A stretch of 64,000 nucleotides of DNA, taken from assembly GCA_028278425.1 (NCBI GenBank), contig JANQEJ010000196.1:1-64000 (forward strand), read 5' to 3'. Under the pieces are notes generated by a model. It was not told the origin of the DNA and did not search any database. It worked only from the letters and a program-made list of their open reading frames with translations. The position numbers and the translations under genes are program-made. The DNA is from Planctomycetota bacterium (GTDB taxonomy: Bacteria > Planctomycetota > UBA1135 > GCA-002686595). Below, in pieces: positions 18,575 through 26,342 of the stretch; within the stretch, counting starts at the first letter, position 1; each line of letters opens with the position of its first letter.

Positions 18575-20112
18575 CGAGCGCGCGCCAGAGGTTCCGCGCC
18601 GGCGCGCTCGCGTCGCTCGCTTCGCACGTCGTCGGCGCGGGCGGGCAGATCCTGCTCGTGCCGGCGTTCCTCGCGGCGTGGGGCGCGCAGCTCTACGGCG
18701 AGTGGCTGACGCTCGCGGCGGCGGTCTCCTACGCCGCCTTCGCGGACCTCGGGTTCTCGACGTACGTCGTGAACCGGCTGAACGCCTGCAAGGCGCGCGA
18801 CGAGATGGAGGAGTACGCCCGCGTGCTGCACAGCGCGCTCGCGTTCTCGCTGAAGGTCTCGCTGGTCGTGTTCGTCGCGCTCGCGGCCGGCGCCGCGCTG
18901 GTGCCGTTCGAGCGCGTCTTCGCCTTCGAGGCGACGCCGCGCGCGACGGCCGCTCTGGTCGCGGCGCTGCTCGCGCTGCAGGTGACCTGCACGATCCCGC
19001 GCGGGCTCGTGTTCGGGCTGTACCGCACGATCGGCGAGTACGCGCGCGGCACGAACCTCGCGAACGTGCTGCGGGTCCTGCACGTGGGCGTGTCGCTCGT
19101 CGCGCTCGCGCTCGGCGGCGGGCTCCTCGCCGTGGCGGCGGCGCAGCTCGCGCCGGTGGCGCTGACGATCGCGTGGGCGCTTCGCGACTTGAGACGACGC
19201 CATCCCGAGCTGCCACTCGGCCTCGGCGAGCGCGTGCCCGGCCTCGCGCGCACGTTCCTGGGGCCGAGCCTGCTCTTCCTCGCGATCCAGGCGAGCCTGA
19301 TCGGCGTGCTGCAGGGCAGCACGCTCATCGTCGGCGCCCTCTTCGGCGCGGGGAGCGTCGCCGTGTTCGTCAGCCTGCGCACGCTCGCGAACTTCGTGCG
19401 CCAGGCCGGCGGCTCGCTCTCCAACGCGGTCTGGCCGGAGCTGACGCGGCTCGCGGCGCAGGGCTCGGTCGACGTGTTGCGCGCCGTACACCGTTTGAAG
19501 GTGAAGCTGCTCTGGGCGATCACGCTCGGCGCGGCGGCGTTCCTGCAGCTCGCGGGCGAGGACGTCTTCACGACGTGGACGGGGGGCAAGCTCGCCTTCG
19601 ACGAGGCGCTCTTCGACGCGTTCCTCGTCCTGCTCGTGGTCCAGGCGCCGTGGACCGCGAGCTCGTACGTGCTGCTCGCCTCGAACCGCCACGCCGCGCT
19701 GGCGCGCCGTCAGGGGCTCGCCGCCGCGCTCGGCCTGGCGGTCGGCGGCCTCGCCGCGGCCGCGTGGGGGCTTCCGGCCTTCCTCTACGGGCTGTGCGCG
19801 GCCGAGCTCGTCCTCTGCGGTCTCGCCGTGCCGGCGATCGTCTGCCGCGAGATCGGCGATCCGTTCGGAGCGTTCCTCGCCGACGTGTTCGGCCGCGGTC
19901 TCGTCGTGACGCTCGCCGTGGTCGGCGCGGTCGTGCTCTTCGACCGCTGGATCGGCGACCCGGGCGTCGCGGCGCGCATCGGCCTGGCGGCGCTGGCGGC
20001 CGGCGGAACCGTGATCGGGCTCACGCTCACGCTCTGGCTTCGGAGCGAGGAGCGCGAGCGGCTCGCCGGCGTTCTGCTGCCGAGGCTGCGCACCGCGGAG
20101 GCGCGCCGGTGA
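18571..20112 (+). CDS. Polysaccharide flippase (Wzx/MATE-like membrane protein)
   Basis: This 513-residue protein starts at GTG 18571 within the previous stop. It consists of about 12-14 hydrophobic helices from start to end ('ASHVVGAGGQILLVPAFLAA', 'LKVSLVVFVALAAGAALV', 'GLVVTLAVVGAVVLF'), matching the MOP-superfamily polysaccharide transport proteins. It would flip the lipid-linked repeat unit across the inner membrane for the Wza/Wzc-like exporter encoded upstream. No Wzy-type polymerase is encoded beside it. Its end overlaps the next start by GTGA. Confidence 0.88.
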   Translation: MTSARQRFRAGALASLASHVVGAGGQILLVPAFLAAWGAQLYGEWLTLAAAVSYAAFADLGFSTYVVNRLNACKARDEMEEYARVLHSALAFSLKVSLVVFVALAAGAALVPFERVFAFEATPRATAALVAALLALQVTCTIPRGLVFGLYRTIGEYARGTNLANVLRVLHVGVSLVALALGGGLLAVAAAQLAPVALTIAWALRDLRRRHPELPLGLGERVPGLARTFLGPSLLFLAIQASLIGVLQGSTLIVGALFGAGSVAVFVSLRTLANFVRQAGGSLSNAVWPELTRLAAQGSVDVLRAVHRLKVKLLWAITLGAAAFLQLAGEDVFTTWTGGKLAFDEALFDAFLVLLVVQAPWTASSYVLLASNRHAALARRQGLAAALGLAVGGLAAAAWGLPAFLYGLCAAELVLCGLAVPAIVCREIGDPFGAFLADVFGRGLVVTLAVVGAVVLFDRWIGDPGVAARIGLAALAAGGTVIGLTLTLWLRSEERERLAGVLLPRLRTAEARR

Positions 20113-21011
20113 GCGTCACCGTCCTGATCCCGGTCTACAACGAGGAGGCGCACCTCGAGGCGTGTCTCGCGAGCGTCGCCTACTGGGCGGAGCGCGTCGT
20201 CGTCGTCGACAGCTTCTCGACCGACCGCACCCTGGAGATCGCCGCGTCCTTCGCCGACCGCGGCGTCGAGGTCGTGCAAAACCGCTACGCCGGTCCCGCC
20301 GACCAGAAGAACTGGGCGCTCGACCACTGCGGAGTCGAGACGGACTGGGTGCTCTTCCTCGACGCGGACGAGCTGGTTTCGCCGGAGCTCGCGCGCGAGA
20401 TCCTCGCCGTGACGGAGGACGCCGCGAACGAGGTGGCCGGCTACTTCGTCAACCGTCGCATTATCTGGTACGGCAAGTGGATCCGCCACGGCGGCTGGTT
20501 CCCGAACTGGAACCTGCGGCTCTTCCGCTCGCACCGCGCACGCTACGAGCAGCGCCGCGTGCACGAGCACATGGTCGTCGACGGCCCGACGGCGCGGCTC
20601 GAGGGCCATCTCATCCACGAGGACTTGCGCGACCTGACGCATTCCATCGCGAAGCACAACCGCTACTCCAACCTCGAGGCGGCGGAGTACCTCGAGGCGC
20701 TCGAAGGCGAGCGCGACGCCTATGCGCGCCTCTTCTCGCACGACCCGCTCGCGCGCCGGCGCTGGATCAAGACGCGCGTGTGGGCGCCGCTGCCGTGCAA
20801 GGGGCTCCTGTACTTCGTGTGGTGTTACTTCTTCCGTCTCGGCTTCCTCGACGGCGCTCTGGGGCTGCGCTACCACGTGATGCACGCCATCTACAAGCAC
20901 TTCGACGAGGCGAAGCTGTGGGAGCTGCGGAACCTGAAGCCCGGGAGTACGGAGGAGACGGTGCGCGTCGATCCGACGTACTGGCAGCGCTACCGGAAGC
21001 GGGCGGGCTAG
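20109..21011 (+). CDS. Glycosyltransferase family 2 (WaaE/KdtX-like)
   Basis: This 300-residue GT-A enzyme starts at GTG 20109. It shows 'VTVLIPVYNEEAHLEACLAS', 'VVVVDSFSTDRTLEIA', the DXD-type 'LFLDADE' and a C-terminal 'WNLRLFRSHRARYE...HEHMVVDG', the pattern of the WaaE/KdtX group that adds glucose-like residues to lipopolysaccharide core. A partly hydrophobic segment near the end (GLLYFVWCYFFRLGFLDGAL) may touch the membrane. It is the last gene of the operon. Its TAG stop is part of the CTAG target duplicated by the insertion element that follows. Confidence 0.9.
   Translation: MSVTVLIPVYNEEAHLEACLASVAYWAERVVVVDSFSTDRTLEIAASFADRGVEVVQNRYAGPADQKNWALDHCGVETDWVLFLDADELVSPELAREILAVTEDAANEVAGYFVNRRIIWYGKWIRHGGWFPNWNLRLFRSHRARYEQRRVHEHMVVDGPTARLEGHLIHEDLRDLTHSIAKHNRYSNLEAAEYLEALEGERDAYARLFSHDPLARRRWIKTRVWAPLPCKGLLYFVWCYFFRLGFLDGALGLRYHVMHAIYKHFDEAKLWELRNLKPGSTEETVRVDPTYWQRYRKRAG
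21008..21011. repeat. Left 4-bp target-site duplication (CTAG)
   Basis: CTAG here and CTAG at 22600-22603 flank the insertion element directly. CTAG fits the YTAR target and 4-bp duplication that I recall for IS701-family elements. The last three bases are the stop codon of the glycosyltransferase gene. Confidence 0.75.
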
Positions 21012-21030
21012 CCTCGAGTTTGGCCCTTTT
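21012..21030 (+). repeat. Left terminal inverted repeat of the insertion element
   Basis: CCTCGAGTTTGGCCCTTTT matches the reverse complement of the right end except at the first base and at one internal base. It begins one base after the upstream gene's stop codon. Confidence 0.8.
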
Positions 21031-21141
21031 CCGAGTGGCCGGAGTCGCGGATCCTCGCCAGGGATTCTCGAGATTGAGAATCTGATGTGAGTCGAGCAGT
21101 CGCAGGGCAAGGCGCGCGCTCTACCCCGCGATGCCATCGGT

Positions 21142-22581
21142 GTGAAAACAAAACAACACCGAAGGGCGAGCGCGCGAGGGCAGTCTATCCCGGCGTCGTT
21201 CCATGGCATCCTTGATTCCTTCGCCGGCTGCTTCACTCGTCCCACCTTTGAGAACTTCGTGAGCCTTGTTGCTGGCTGGATCGTCTGCCGTAGACGGCGC
21301 TGGATCAGCCAGGTCCTGTTGGCGGCGGGATTGACTGCCGCGACGCACCATTCGCGCTTCTACCGTTTCTTCTCGCGTGCCCGATGGGCACCTGACTTGC
21401 TCGGTCGGTGCCTATTCGAGCTGCTGCTTGCGTTCCTCGGCGAACACATCACCGCCCTGGTCGACGACACGCTCTGCCGTCGGGCAGGTCCTCGGATCTT
21501 CGGCGTATCCATGCACCACGACGGCGCTGCCTCCAGCTACGCAGTGGAAGGTCGGCGCGGCGCGAGGTCCTTGGCCTGCGGGCACCTCTGGGTCGTCCTC
21601 GCGGTGCGCGTTCCCTTGCCCTGGAGCGACAAAGGAATCGCGATTCCGGTCCTGGCCAGGCTGTACCGCTCGCCGAAGCGTTGCTCGAAACGGGAGTATC
21701 GAAAGCGCACCGAGCTTGCTCATGAGCTGCTCGACATCCTGGCTGACTGGACTCCTGTCGATCGGCGCCTGCATCTGGTCGGAGATCGAGAATACGCTTG
21801 TCGGACGCTGCTCGAAGACCTGCCAGCCTCGATCCAGTTCACGGGCCCGATGCCGTTGAACGCCGGTTTGTATGGCTTGGTGCCCAAGTACTCAGGGCGT
21901 GGCCGGCCGCGGACACGTGGACGACGACTCCGAAGCCCCGCAGAGCGAGTGAAGGATCGCCGCCGCAAGTGGAAGCTTGCGAGAGTCCGGCTCTACGGCA
22001 ATCGCACCACCAAGCTGAAGGTCATGACCTGGGTGTGCCTGTGGTACAGGGCGACAGGGCAGCGCCCAGTGCGCGTCGTGGTCACCCGTGATCCCAAGGG
22101 CAACTTCGCGGATCGAGCCTTCTTTTCAACGGACGTGGAGGCCAGCCCCGAGGCGATCCTGGAGAGAGTCGCGAGTCGATGGCTCATCGAAGTCGGCTTC
22201 CGCGATGCGAAGCAGCATCTAGGTCTGACCGAGCCGAGCAACGGATGGAGCCGCGGAAAGCGAAGGACGCGCCCGAAGCCCGGCCCGCAACCCCGCGGGA
22301 ATCGCGGACGAAGGGCTGTACAACGGACGACGCCGTTCATCTGGATCGTCTACGGCGTCGTCGTCGTCTGGTATCTCCGCGAGGACCGGTGGAAACGCGA
22401 CGTCGAGACTCGCCGCAGTCAGGCTCTCTGGTACACCCACAAATCGGCTCCAAGCTTCACAGACATGCTGGATGCCTTGAGAACCGAGATCCTCGCACTC
22501 AGACTTTGGAAGAGACCTCTTCCTACGCGCACTCTCCAAGAAACCCGACAGGCCGTCACCGCCCTTGGCCTCGCCGCATGA
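21142..22581 (+). CDS. Transposase, IS701/IS4-type DDE
   Basis: This 479-residue protein starts at GTG 21142. DDE features are present: first Asp in 'ITALVDDTL', second Asp in 'LHLVGDREYACR', and the R-x3-E-x6-K signature in 'SRWLIEVGFRDAKQHLGL', which is the IS4/IS701 type. The basic insertion 'GRGRPRTRGRRLRSP' fits DNA binding. The frame is unbroken and ends inside the right inverted repeat, so the element may be active. Its codon use is less GC-saturated than the upstream operon, in line with recent arrival. Confidence 0.92.
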   Translation: MKTKQHRRASARGQSIPASFHGILDSFAGCFTRPTFENFVSLVAGWIVCRRRRWISQVLLAAGLTAATHHSRFYRFFSRARWAPDLLGRCLFELLLAFLGEHITALVDDTLCRRAGPRIFGVSMHHDGAASSYAVEGRRGARSLACGHLWVVLAVRVPLPWSDKGIAIPVLARLYRSPKRCSKREYRKRTELAHELLDILADWTPVDRRLHLVGDREYACRTLLEDLPASIQFTGPMPLNAGLYGLVPKYSGRGRPRTRGRRLRSPAERVKDRRRKWKLARVRLYGNRTTKLKVMTWVCLWYRATGQRPVRVVVTRDPKGNFADRAFFSTDVEASPEAILERVASRWLIEVGFRDAKQHLGLTEPSNGWSRGKRRTRPKPGPQPRGNRGRRAVQRTTPFIWIVYGVVVVWYLREDRWKRDVETRRSQALWYTHKSAPSFTDMLDALRTEILALRLWKRPLPTRTLQETRQAVTALGLAA

Positions 22582-22599
22582 AAACGGCCAAACTCGAGA
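22581..22599 (-). repeat. Right terminal inverted repeat of the insertion element
   Basis: AAAACGGCCAAACTCGAGA is the partner of the left repeat. It is followed directly by the second CTAG at 22600-22603. The transposase stop codon overlaps its first base. Confidence 0.8.
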
Positions 22600-22655
22600 C
22601 TAGAACTTCGTGAGCCAAGGACCAGGGCCGGGAGGCAACGACCTCTCCGAACCCG

Positions 22656-25460
22656 TCATCCATTGGCCAAGGACAATTCGATCTCCCGGAGCCAGTAGGT
22701 CGTTGTCGAAGCTGGCAACCGAATCGTTAGGGTGTCCGGCCCCGGCTCAAGAATCCCGGGGCTGATCGAGATTTCGCACGTTTGGAAGCCGTGATCCGAA
22801 ACGAGAAAACGGCTTACGAGGCTGTGCCCCCCGATGGAGACATCGATGTACGCCAAGCCTTGATAAGGAACATAGCGGCGGGTTGCCGCCAGATGCCGAA
22901 TTCTGAGGACCAGGGGCTTTTCCCGAGCTGCCTCGGGAAGCTCGAAGTCGAGTTCCATCCAGGAGGAACCGAAGGCGGACATGCGCCAGTGATGAGTGGA
23001 TCTTCCCGGACCCTCGTCTAGGACGTGGCGAACGTCGCCGCTGACGCGTACCTCTCCCGCCTCGGCGCCCAACTTGATTGTGGGAAGCAGGAAGTCCCAA
23101 GTCGCCAAGACCCCTGAGTCCGCGCTTGCGCGGCCTTCCGTCTTGGGCTTCCAAGGTTGCTTCGCTTGTTTGAGAAGCTCGGCCAAGTGACTGCGGTCGT
23201 CCGTCTCGAAGTCCTTGAGACGTCCGTTTACCACCTCCTGCCGGCCCTTCTCCAGTTCGATCAGGAACACCTCGCTGGCGCTCTCGTCGTCCAGGAAGAT
23301 CACCGGCAGCCTGGTGACGACACTCCGCGTCAGCTCGTTGTCACCGTAATAGGCACAGCAGAACCCCCAAAGCTCGGGATAGCCCGTCAGTTCCATGAGC
23401 CCGTGTCCGGCCTCGAGCGTTCTCGCCACGTCCGGATTCCCTGCGCCTCTCAAGGCGCACCGAAGGCGAAAGGCGACCTCGTCGGGGAAGAGGTCCAGAT
23501 CCACGTCAATCTGTGTCTCGACTCCGCGGCTTCGCTGAAGGAAGGTGAGCGCCAGCATGTATGCGCTCCAGGGACCAAAGACGTGCGATGGCGGACGCGC
23601 TCCCGCCGCCATGGCCTCCAGCGATTCCTGGGCAAGTTCAGCCGAGCGGGCTGTGACGGCGCTCCAGTCGCGATCGTTGAGGTAGTCGCTCGTGCCACAC
23701 GGCCGGCAGCGACGGACGATTCTCTCCGCGCAGACAATCCCCATTCGGAAGGCTTCGCCGTTCAGCTCCTGTACCGACAACCACTCGAACAGGGGGTAAA
23801 GCTGGTCCGGAGTTCCACATCCAGCCAATGCGGTCAGGGCGTACAGCTTGTCGTTCTCGGGGACATCTTCCCGGAGCATCTGCATCAAGCGAGCCCGGAA
23901 CGGAGCACTCGCTTGCATGGTTTCGGCGTCGCGGTCGGGGAGATCGAGGAACAGCCGGGCCGTCAGCAGCGTGGCGTTCGATCGACCTCCGACGTCTTTC
24001 GTCTCCAACTGCCGTAGTAGGAACTGCGCTAGCCATGGGTGCCTGTCCAGACCGTCTCTTTCGAGATAGGCCGCCGCTGTCAAAACAGCGTCCGGTAGAC
24101 CCATTCGTTCGAGGACGGTCAACACATGGGCCACCGGCTCATCGGTCGCCTGCTCTTCCAGTCGCTCCGCGAGGTGTTCGAGTGTGAGCGGCAAGATTGC
24201 GCTCGCCAGGGCCGGAATCGACTCCAGTCGTGCACGCCCCCCTTGGAAGTCTCCCGACTCCAGCAACTCCGCGGCCTCTCGGGCTGACCTGAACCATCCG
24301 AGGAGAACGAGGAGGAATGCCGCCGCCATCAAACCAGCCAGGGACTGGAACGCTCGCTTGAGGACCAGCCAGCGATATCGAACGAGCCGGTAGGTCATGG
24401 TCTCTACGAGCCCGAGGGGCCGGGCCAGGACGGGCTGGTCGTTCAGCCAGGCTTGAAGGTCCCGGTTGAACTCGGAGGCATCCTCGTAGCGTTCCTTCGG
24501 GTCCGGCGCGGTTGCCCGATCGAGAACCGCGGCGAGATTGCGGTCCATGCCGGCTCCTTGGCCGTTTGGTCCTAAGAGACCGCTGAAGCCCGAGGGGCGT
24601 GGACGCTTGCCGGTTAGAAGCTCCGCCAGCGTGACCCCAAGGCTGTACACATCGCTACGGAAACTGGCAATGCCGTGGGTGATCTGCTCGGGAGCGGCGT
24701 ATTCCTTCGTGAACGCGCTGCTGCCGACGTGGCCGGTGTCGTTCATCCCGACGGAGCGCGCCAAGCCGAAATCTATGAGTACCGCCGGACTCTCCGGAAC
24801 CGCCGCGCCGTCATCCTCTCGCAAGAGGATGTTGCCCGGCTTGACGTCTCGATGGACCAAGCCATCCGCGTGGATCTTGCCCAGAGCCGCGGCCACTCCC
24901 GCGATCCTCTGGACGATCTTCTTTGTGTTTCGCGCGTCGAGTTCTCCGCCCCGGAATCGCAGACGGAACAGGAGATCCGCCAGGCTAGGACCCCGTAGGT
25001 ACTCCATTGCGTAGTAGAGGACACCATCCGTTTCCCAGAGGCCGTAGATCTCAGCGAGGTGGCTGTCATGGAGCTTTCCCGCCCTCCTCGCTTCCTCCAG
25101 GAACCTGTTTCTCGCCCGACGATCGCCCTCAGACGGCGGAAAGACCTTGAGCGCGACAGGGCGATCCATGGTCAGGTGATCGGCGAGATAGACTTCTCCC
25201 ATGCCGCCCCGTCCGATGCGACGGCGCACCCGGAACTCGCCGACCTTCTGACCGCGACTGAGGAGGGCCTGCCCGTTCCGATCGGCTAGGACCTTCTCGA
25301 TGCGACGGCAGCCATCGACGCCCTGGCAGAGCTTCTCGACGATCTCCGGGTGGTCGGGATACTTCCGCAGCAAGGCGGCTCGATCCACGGGCGATTCGTT
25401 CTCCATGAGGCGCGAGATCTCGACGGCGATCTCCAGCTCCAGGTCGTCTGTCGATTTCAT
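22656..25460 (-). CDS. Membrane Ser/Thr protein kinase with large extracytoplasmic region
   Basis: This is a 934-residue protein. ATG 25460 (after GGGGCGGG) is preferred; an in-frame GTG at 25493 would overlap the sigma-factor gene. Kinase landmarks: glycine loop GRGGMG at 83-88, Lys 105, HRD at 203-205, DFG at 230-232 and APEQ. A transmembrane segment lies near residues 370-395. About 540 residues follow, including helical repeat-like sequence and a C-terminal beta-rich domain ('LVLRIRHLAA', 'LAYIDVSIGGHSLVSRFLVS', 'PDTLTIRLPA') resembling a carbohydrate-binding jelly-roll. It lies 19 nt after an ECF sigma gene, the classic planctomycete pair, and probably controls that sigma factor in response to an outside ligand. 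Confidence 0.9.
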   Translation of the reverse strand: MKSTDDLELEIAVEISRLMENESPVDRAALLRKYPDHPEIVEKLCQGVDGCRRIEKVLADRNGQALLSRGQKVGEFRVRRRIGRGGMGEVYLADHLTMDRPVALKVFPPSEGDRRARNRFLEEARRAGKLHDSHLAEIYGLWETDGVLYYAMEYLRGPSLADLLFRLRFRGGELDARNTKKIVQRIAGVAAALGKIHADGLVHRDVKPGNILLREDDGAAVPESPAVLIDFGLARSVGMNDTGHVGSSAFTKEYAAPEQITHGIASFRSDVYSLGVTLAELLTGKRPRPSGFSGLLGPNGQGAGMDRNLAAVLDRATAPDPKERYEDASEFNRDLQAWLNDQPVLARPLGLVETMTYRLVRYRWLVLKRAFQSLAGLMAAAFLLVLLGWFRSAREAAELLESGDFQGGRARLESIPALASAILPLTLEHLAERLEEQATDEPVAHVLTVLERMGLPDAVLTAAAYLERDGLDRHPWLAQFLLRQLETKDVGGRSNATLLTARLFLDLPDRDAETMQASAPFRARLMQMLREDVPENDKLYALTALAGCGTPDQLYPLFEWLSVQELNGEAFRMGIVCAERIVRRCRPCGTSDYLNDRDWSAVTARSAELAQESLEAMAAGARPPSHVFGPWSAYMLALTFLQRSRGVETQIDVDLDLFPDEVAFRLRCALRGAGNPDVARTLEAGHGLMELTGYPELWGFCCAYYGDNELTRSVVTRLPVIFLDDESASEVFLIELEKGRQEVVNGRLKDFETDDRSHLAELLKQAKQPWKPKTEGRASADSGVLATWDFLLPTIKLGAEAGEVRVSGDVRHVLDEGPGRSTHHWRMSAFGSSWMELDFELPEAAREKPLVLRIRHLAATRRYVPYQGLAYIDVSIGGHSLVSRFLVSDHGFQTCEISISPGILEPGPDTLTIRLPASTTTYWLREIELSLANG

Positions 25461-25479
25461 CCCGCCCCATGCCTTGAAG

Positions 25480-26145
25480 TCATCTGGTGTCACTCTCCTG
25501 GAATCCCAGGTCAGCGAGAACCTTCACGACTTTCCCGCGGGCACGGTGAAAGAGCGGGCGGACCTGCGCCTCGGTCTCCCCGATCTCCGCTGCAATCTCG
25601 GAATAGGCGAGCTGCTTGTATTGCCGCAGTTGCCAGACGGCAAGCTCGCGCTGGTTGAGGATCTCCTCCGCCTGTCTAAGCGCTTCCATCAGCTCCGTCC
25701 TGTATGCGTTTTCCGAAGGCGTGGACTGCTCGGCCGCCAGGGACTCGCCAAGGCTTCTGCTGGTTCCGGTCCTGGCCTTCCCATCGAGGGAAAGCTGAGG
25801 AGCGTTCGGAGATCTCTTGATTCTCTCCTCCCGGCGGCGCATGTCGCGGATGGTCCAGGCGAGCTTCTGTCTCAGGAGCTTCCGCCAGGCCCCAGGGCGC
25901 CGAGGCCGAAACCAGGACGTGAGGTTCTTCTCCAGGACGTTGACCCACATCGTCCCGACGGCATCTTCGGGATCGTGCCGGCTCTGCATGCCCGGCATCG
26001 ACGGGTGCGCTCGGGCAGCCTTCTCGAGCCTGGCCGACTCCTCGCCGTAGACCTGCTGCTGGGCCTTCGTGTCGTTGGCCTGGGCCTTGTCGTAGGCCTC
26101 CGCAGTCGAAGGCTTAGAGGTCCCCTCCTTGTCTGGTTTGGCCAT
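25480..26145 (-). CDS. ECF-type RNA polymerase sigma factor
   Basis: This 221-residue protein starts at ATG 26145 (MAKPDKEG); further upstream the frame is not protein-like. Region 2 reads '[21 protein letters not shown]...[20 protein letters not shown]'. Region 4 reads '[27 protein letters not shown]...[12 protein letters not shown]', a helix-turn-helix for the -35 element. It resembles the planctomycete sigma factors that go with Ser/Thr kinases. An N-terminal ~60-residue charged segment ([20 protein letters not shown]) is longer than in a minimal ECF factor. The kinase gene follows directly, and the collagen-like gene is divergent from it and may be its target. Confidence 0.88.
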   Translation of the reverse strand: MAKPDKEGTSKPSTAEAYDKAQANDTKAQQQVYGEESARLEKAARAHPSMPGMQSRHDPEDAVGTMWVNVLEKNLTSWFRPRRPGAWRKLLRQKLAWTIRDMRRREERIKRSPNAPQLSLDGKARTGTSRSLGESLAAEQSTPSENAYRTELMEALRQAEEILNQRELAVWQLRQYKQLAYSEIAAEIGETEAQVRPLFHRARGKVVKVLADLGFQESDTR

Positions 26146-26342
26146 CTTCGCCCTGGACGAGACATACAAGGGTGCCAGGAGTCTCCGGATTTCGAAAGGG
26201 ACCGATGGGGATCGTCCGCCACGAATCGAGGCGGGAGCTCCGGACGTCGAGGGTCGTAGCGACGGTAAGAGCAGTGGAGGCTCTCGCCACGGGGGCCACG
26301 ACAACCGCGAATCGCCTGTCGGCAAAGGGAAGGAGAAGCTCC

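Larger units (their letters stand above)
21012..22599 (+). mobile_element. IS701-like insertion sequence, apparently complete
   Basis: The element is about 1588 bp. Its ends form imperfect inverted repeats: left CCTCGAGTTTGGCCCTTTT (21012-21030), right reverse-complement TCTCGAGTTTGGCCGTTTT (22581-22599), differing at two positions. It is flanked by CTAG on both sides and contains one intact transposase gene. Family assignment rests on the transposase motifs and target duplication; a divergent IS4-group element is the alternative. Only one copy is visible in this window. Confidence 0.85.

Noticed and set aside
26172-26342. Longer start for the collagen-like protein at ATG 26172
   Set aside because: The added 57 residues are not signal-like and lack a ribosome site. 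ATG 26343 has AAGGAG upstream and begins a proper signal peptide.
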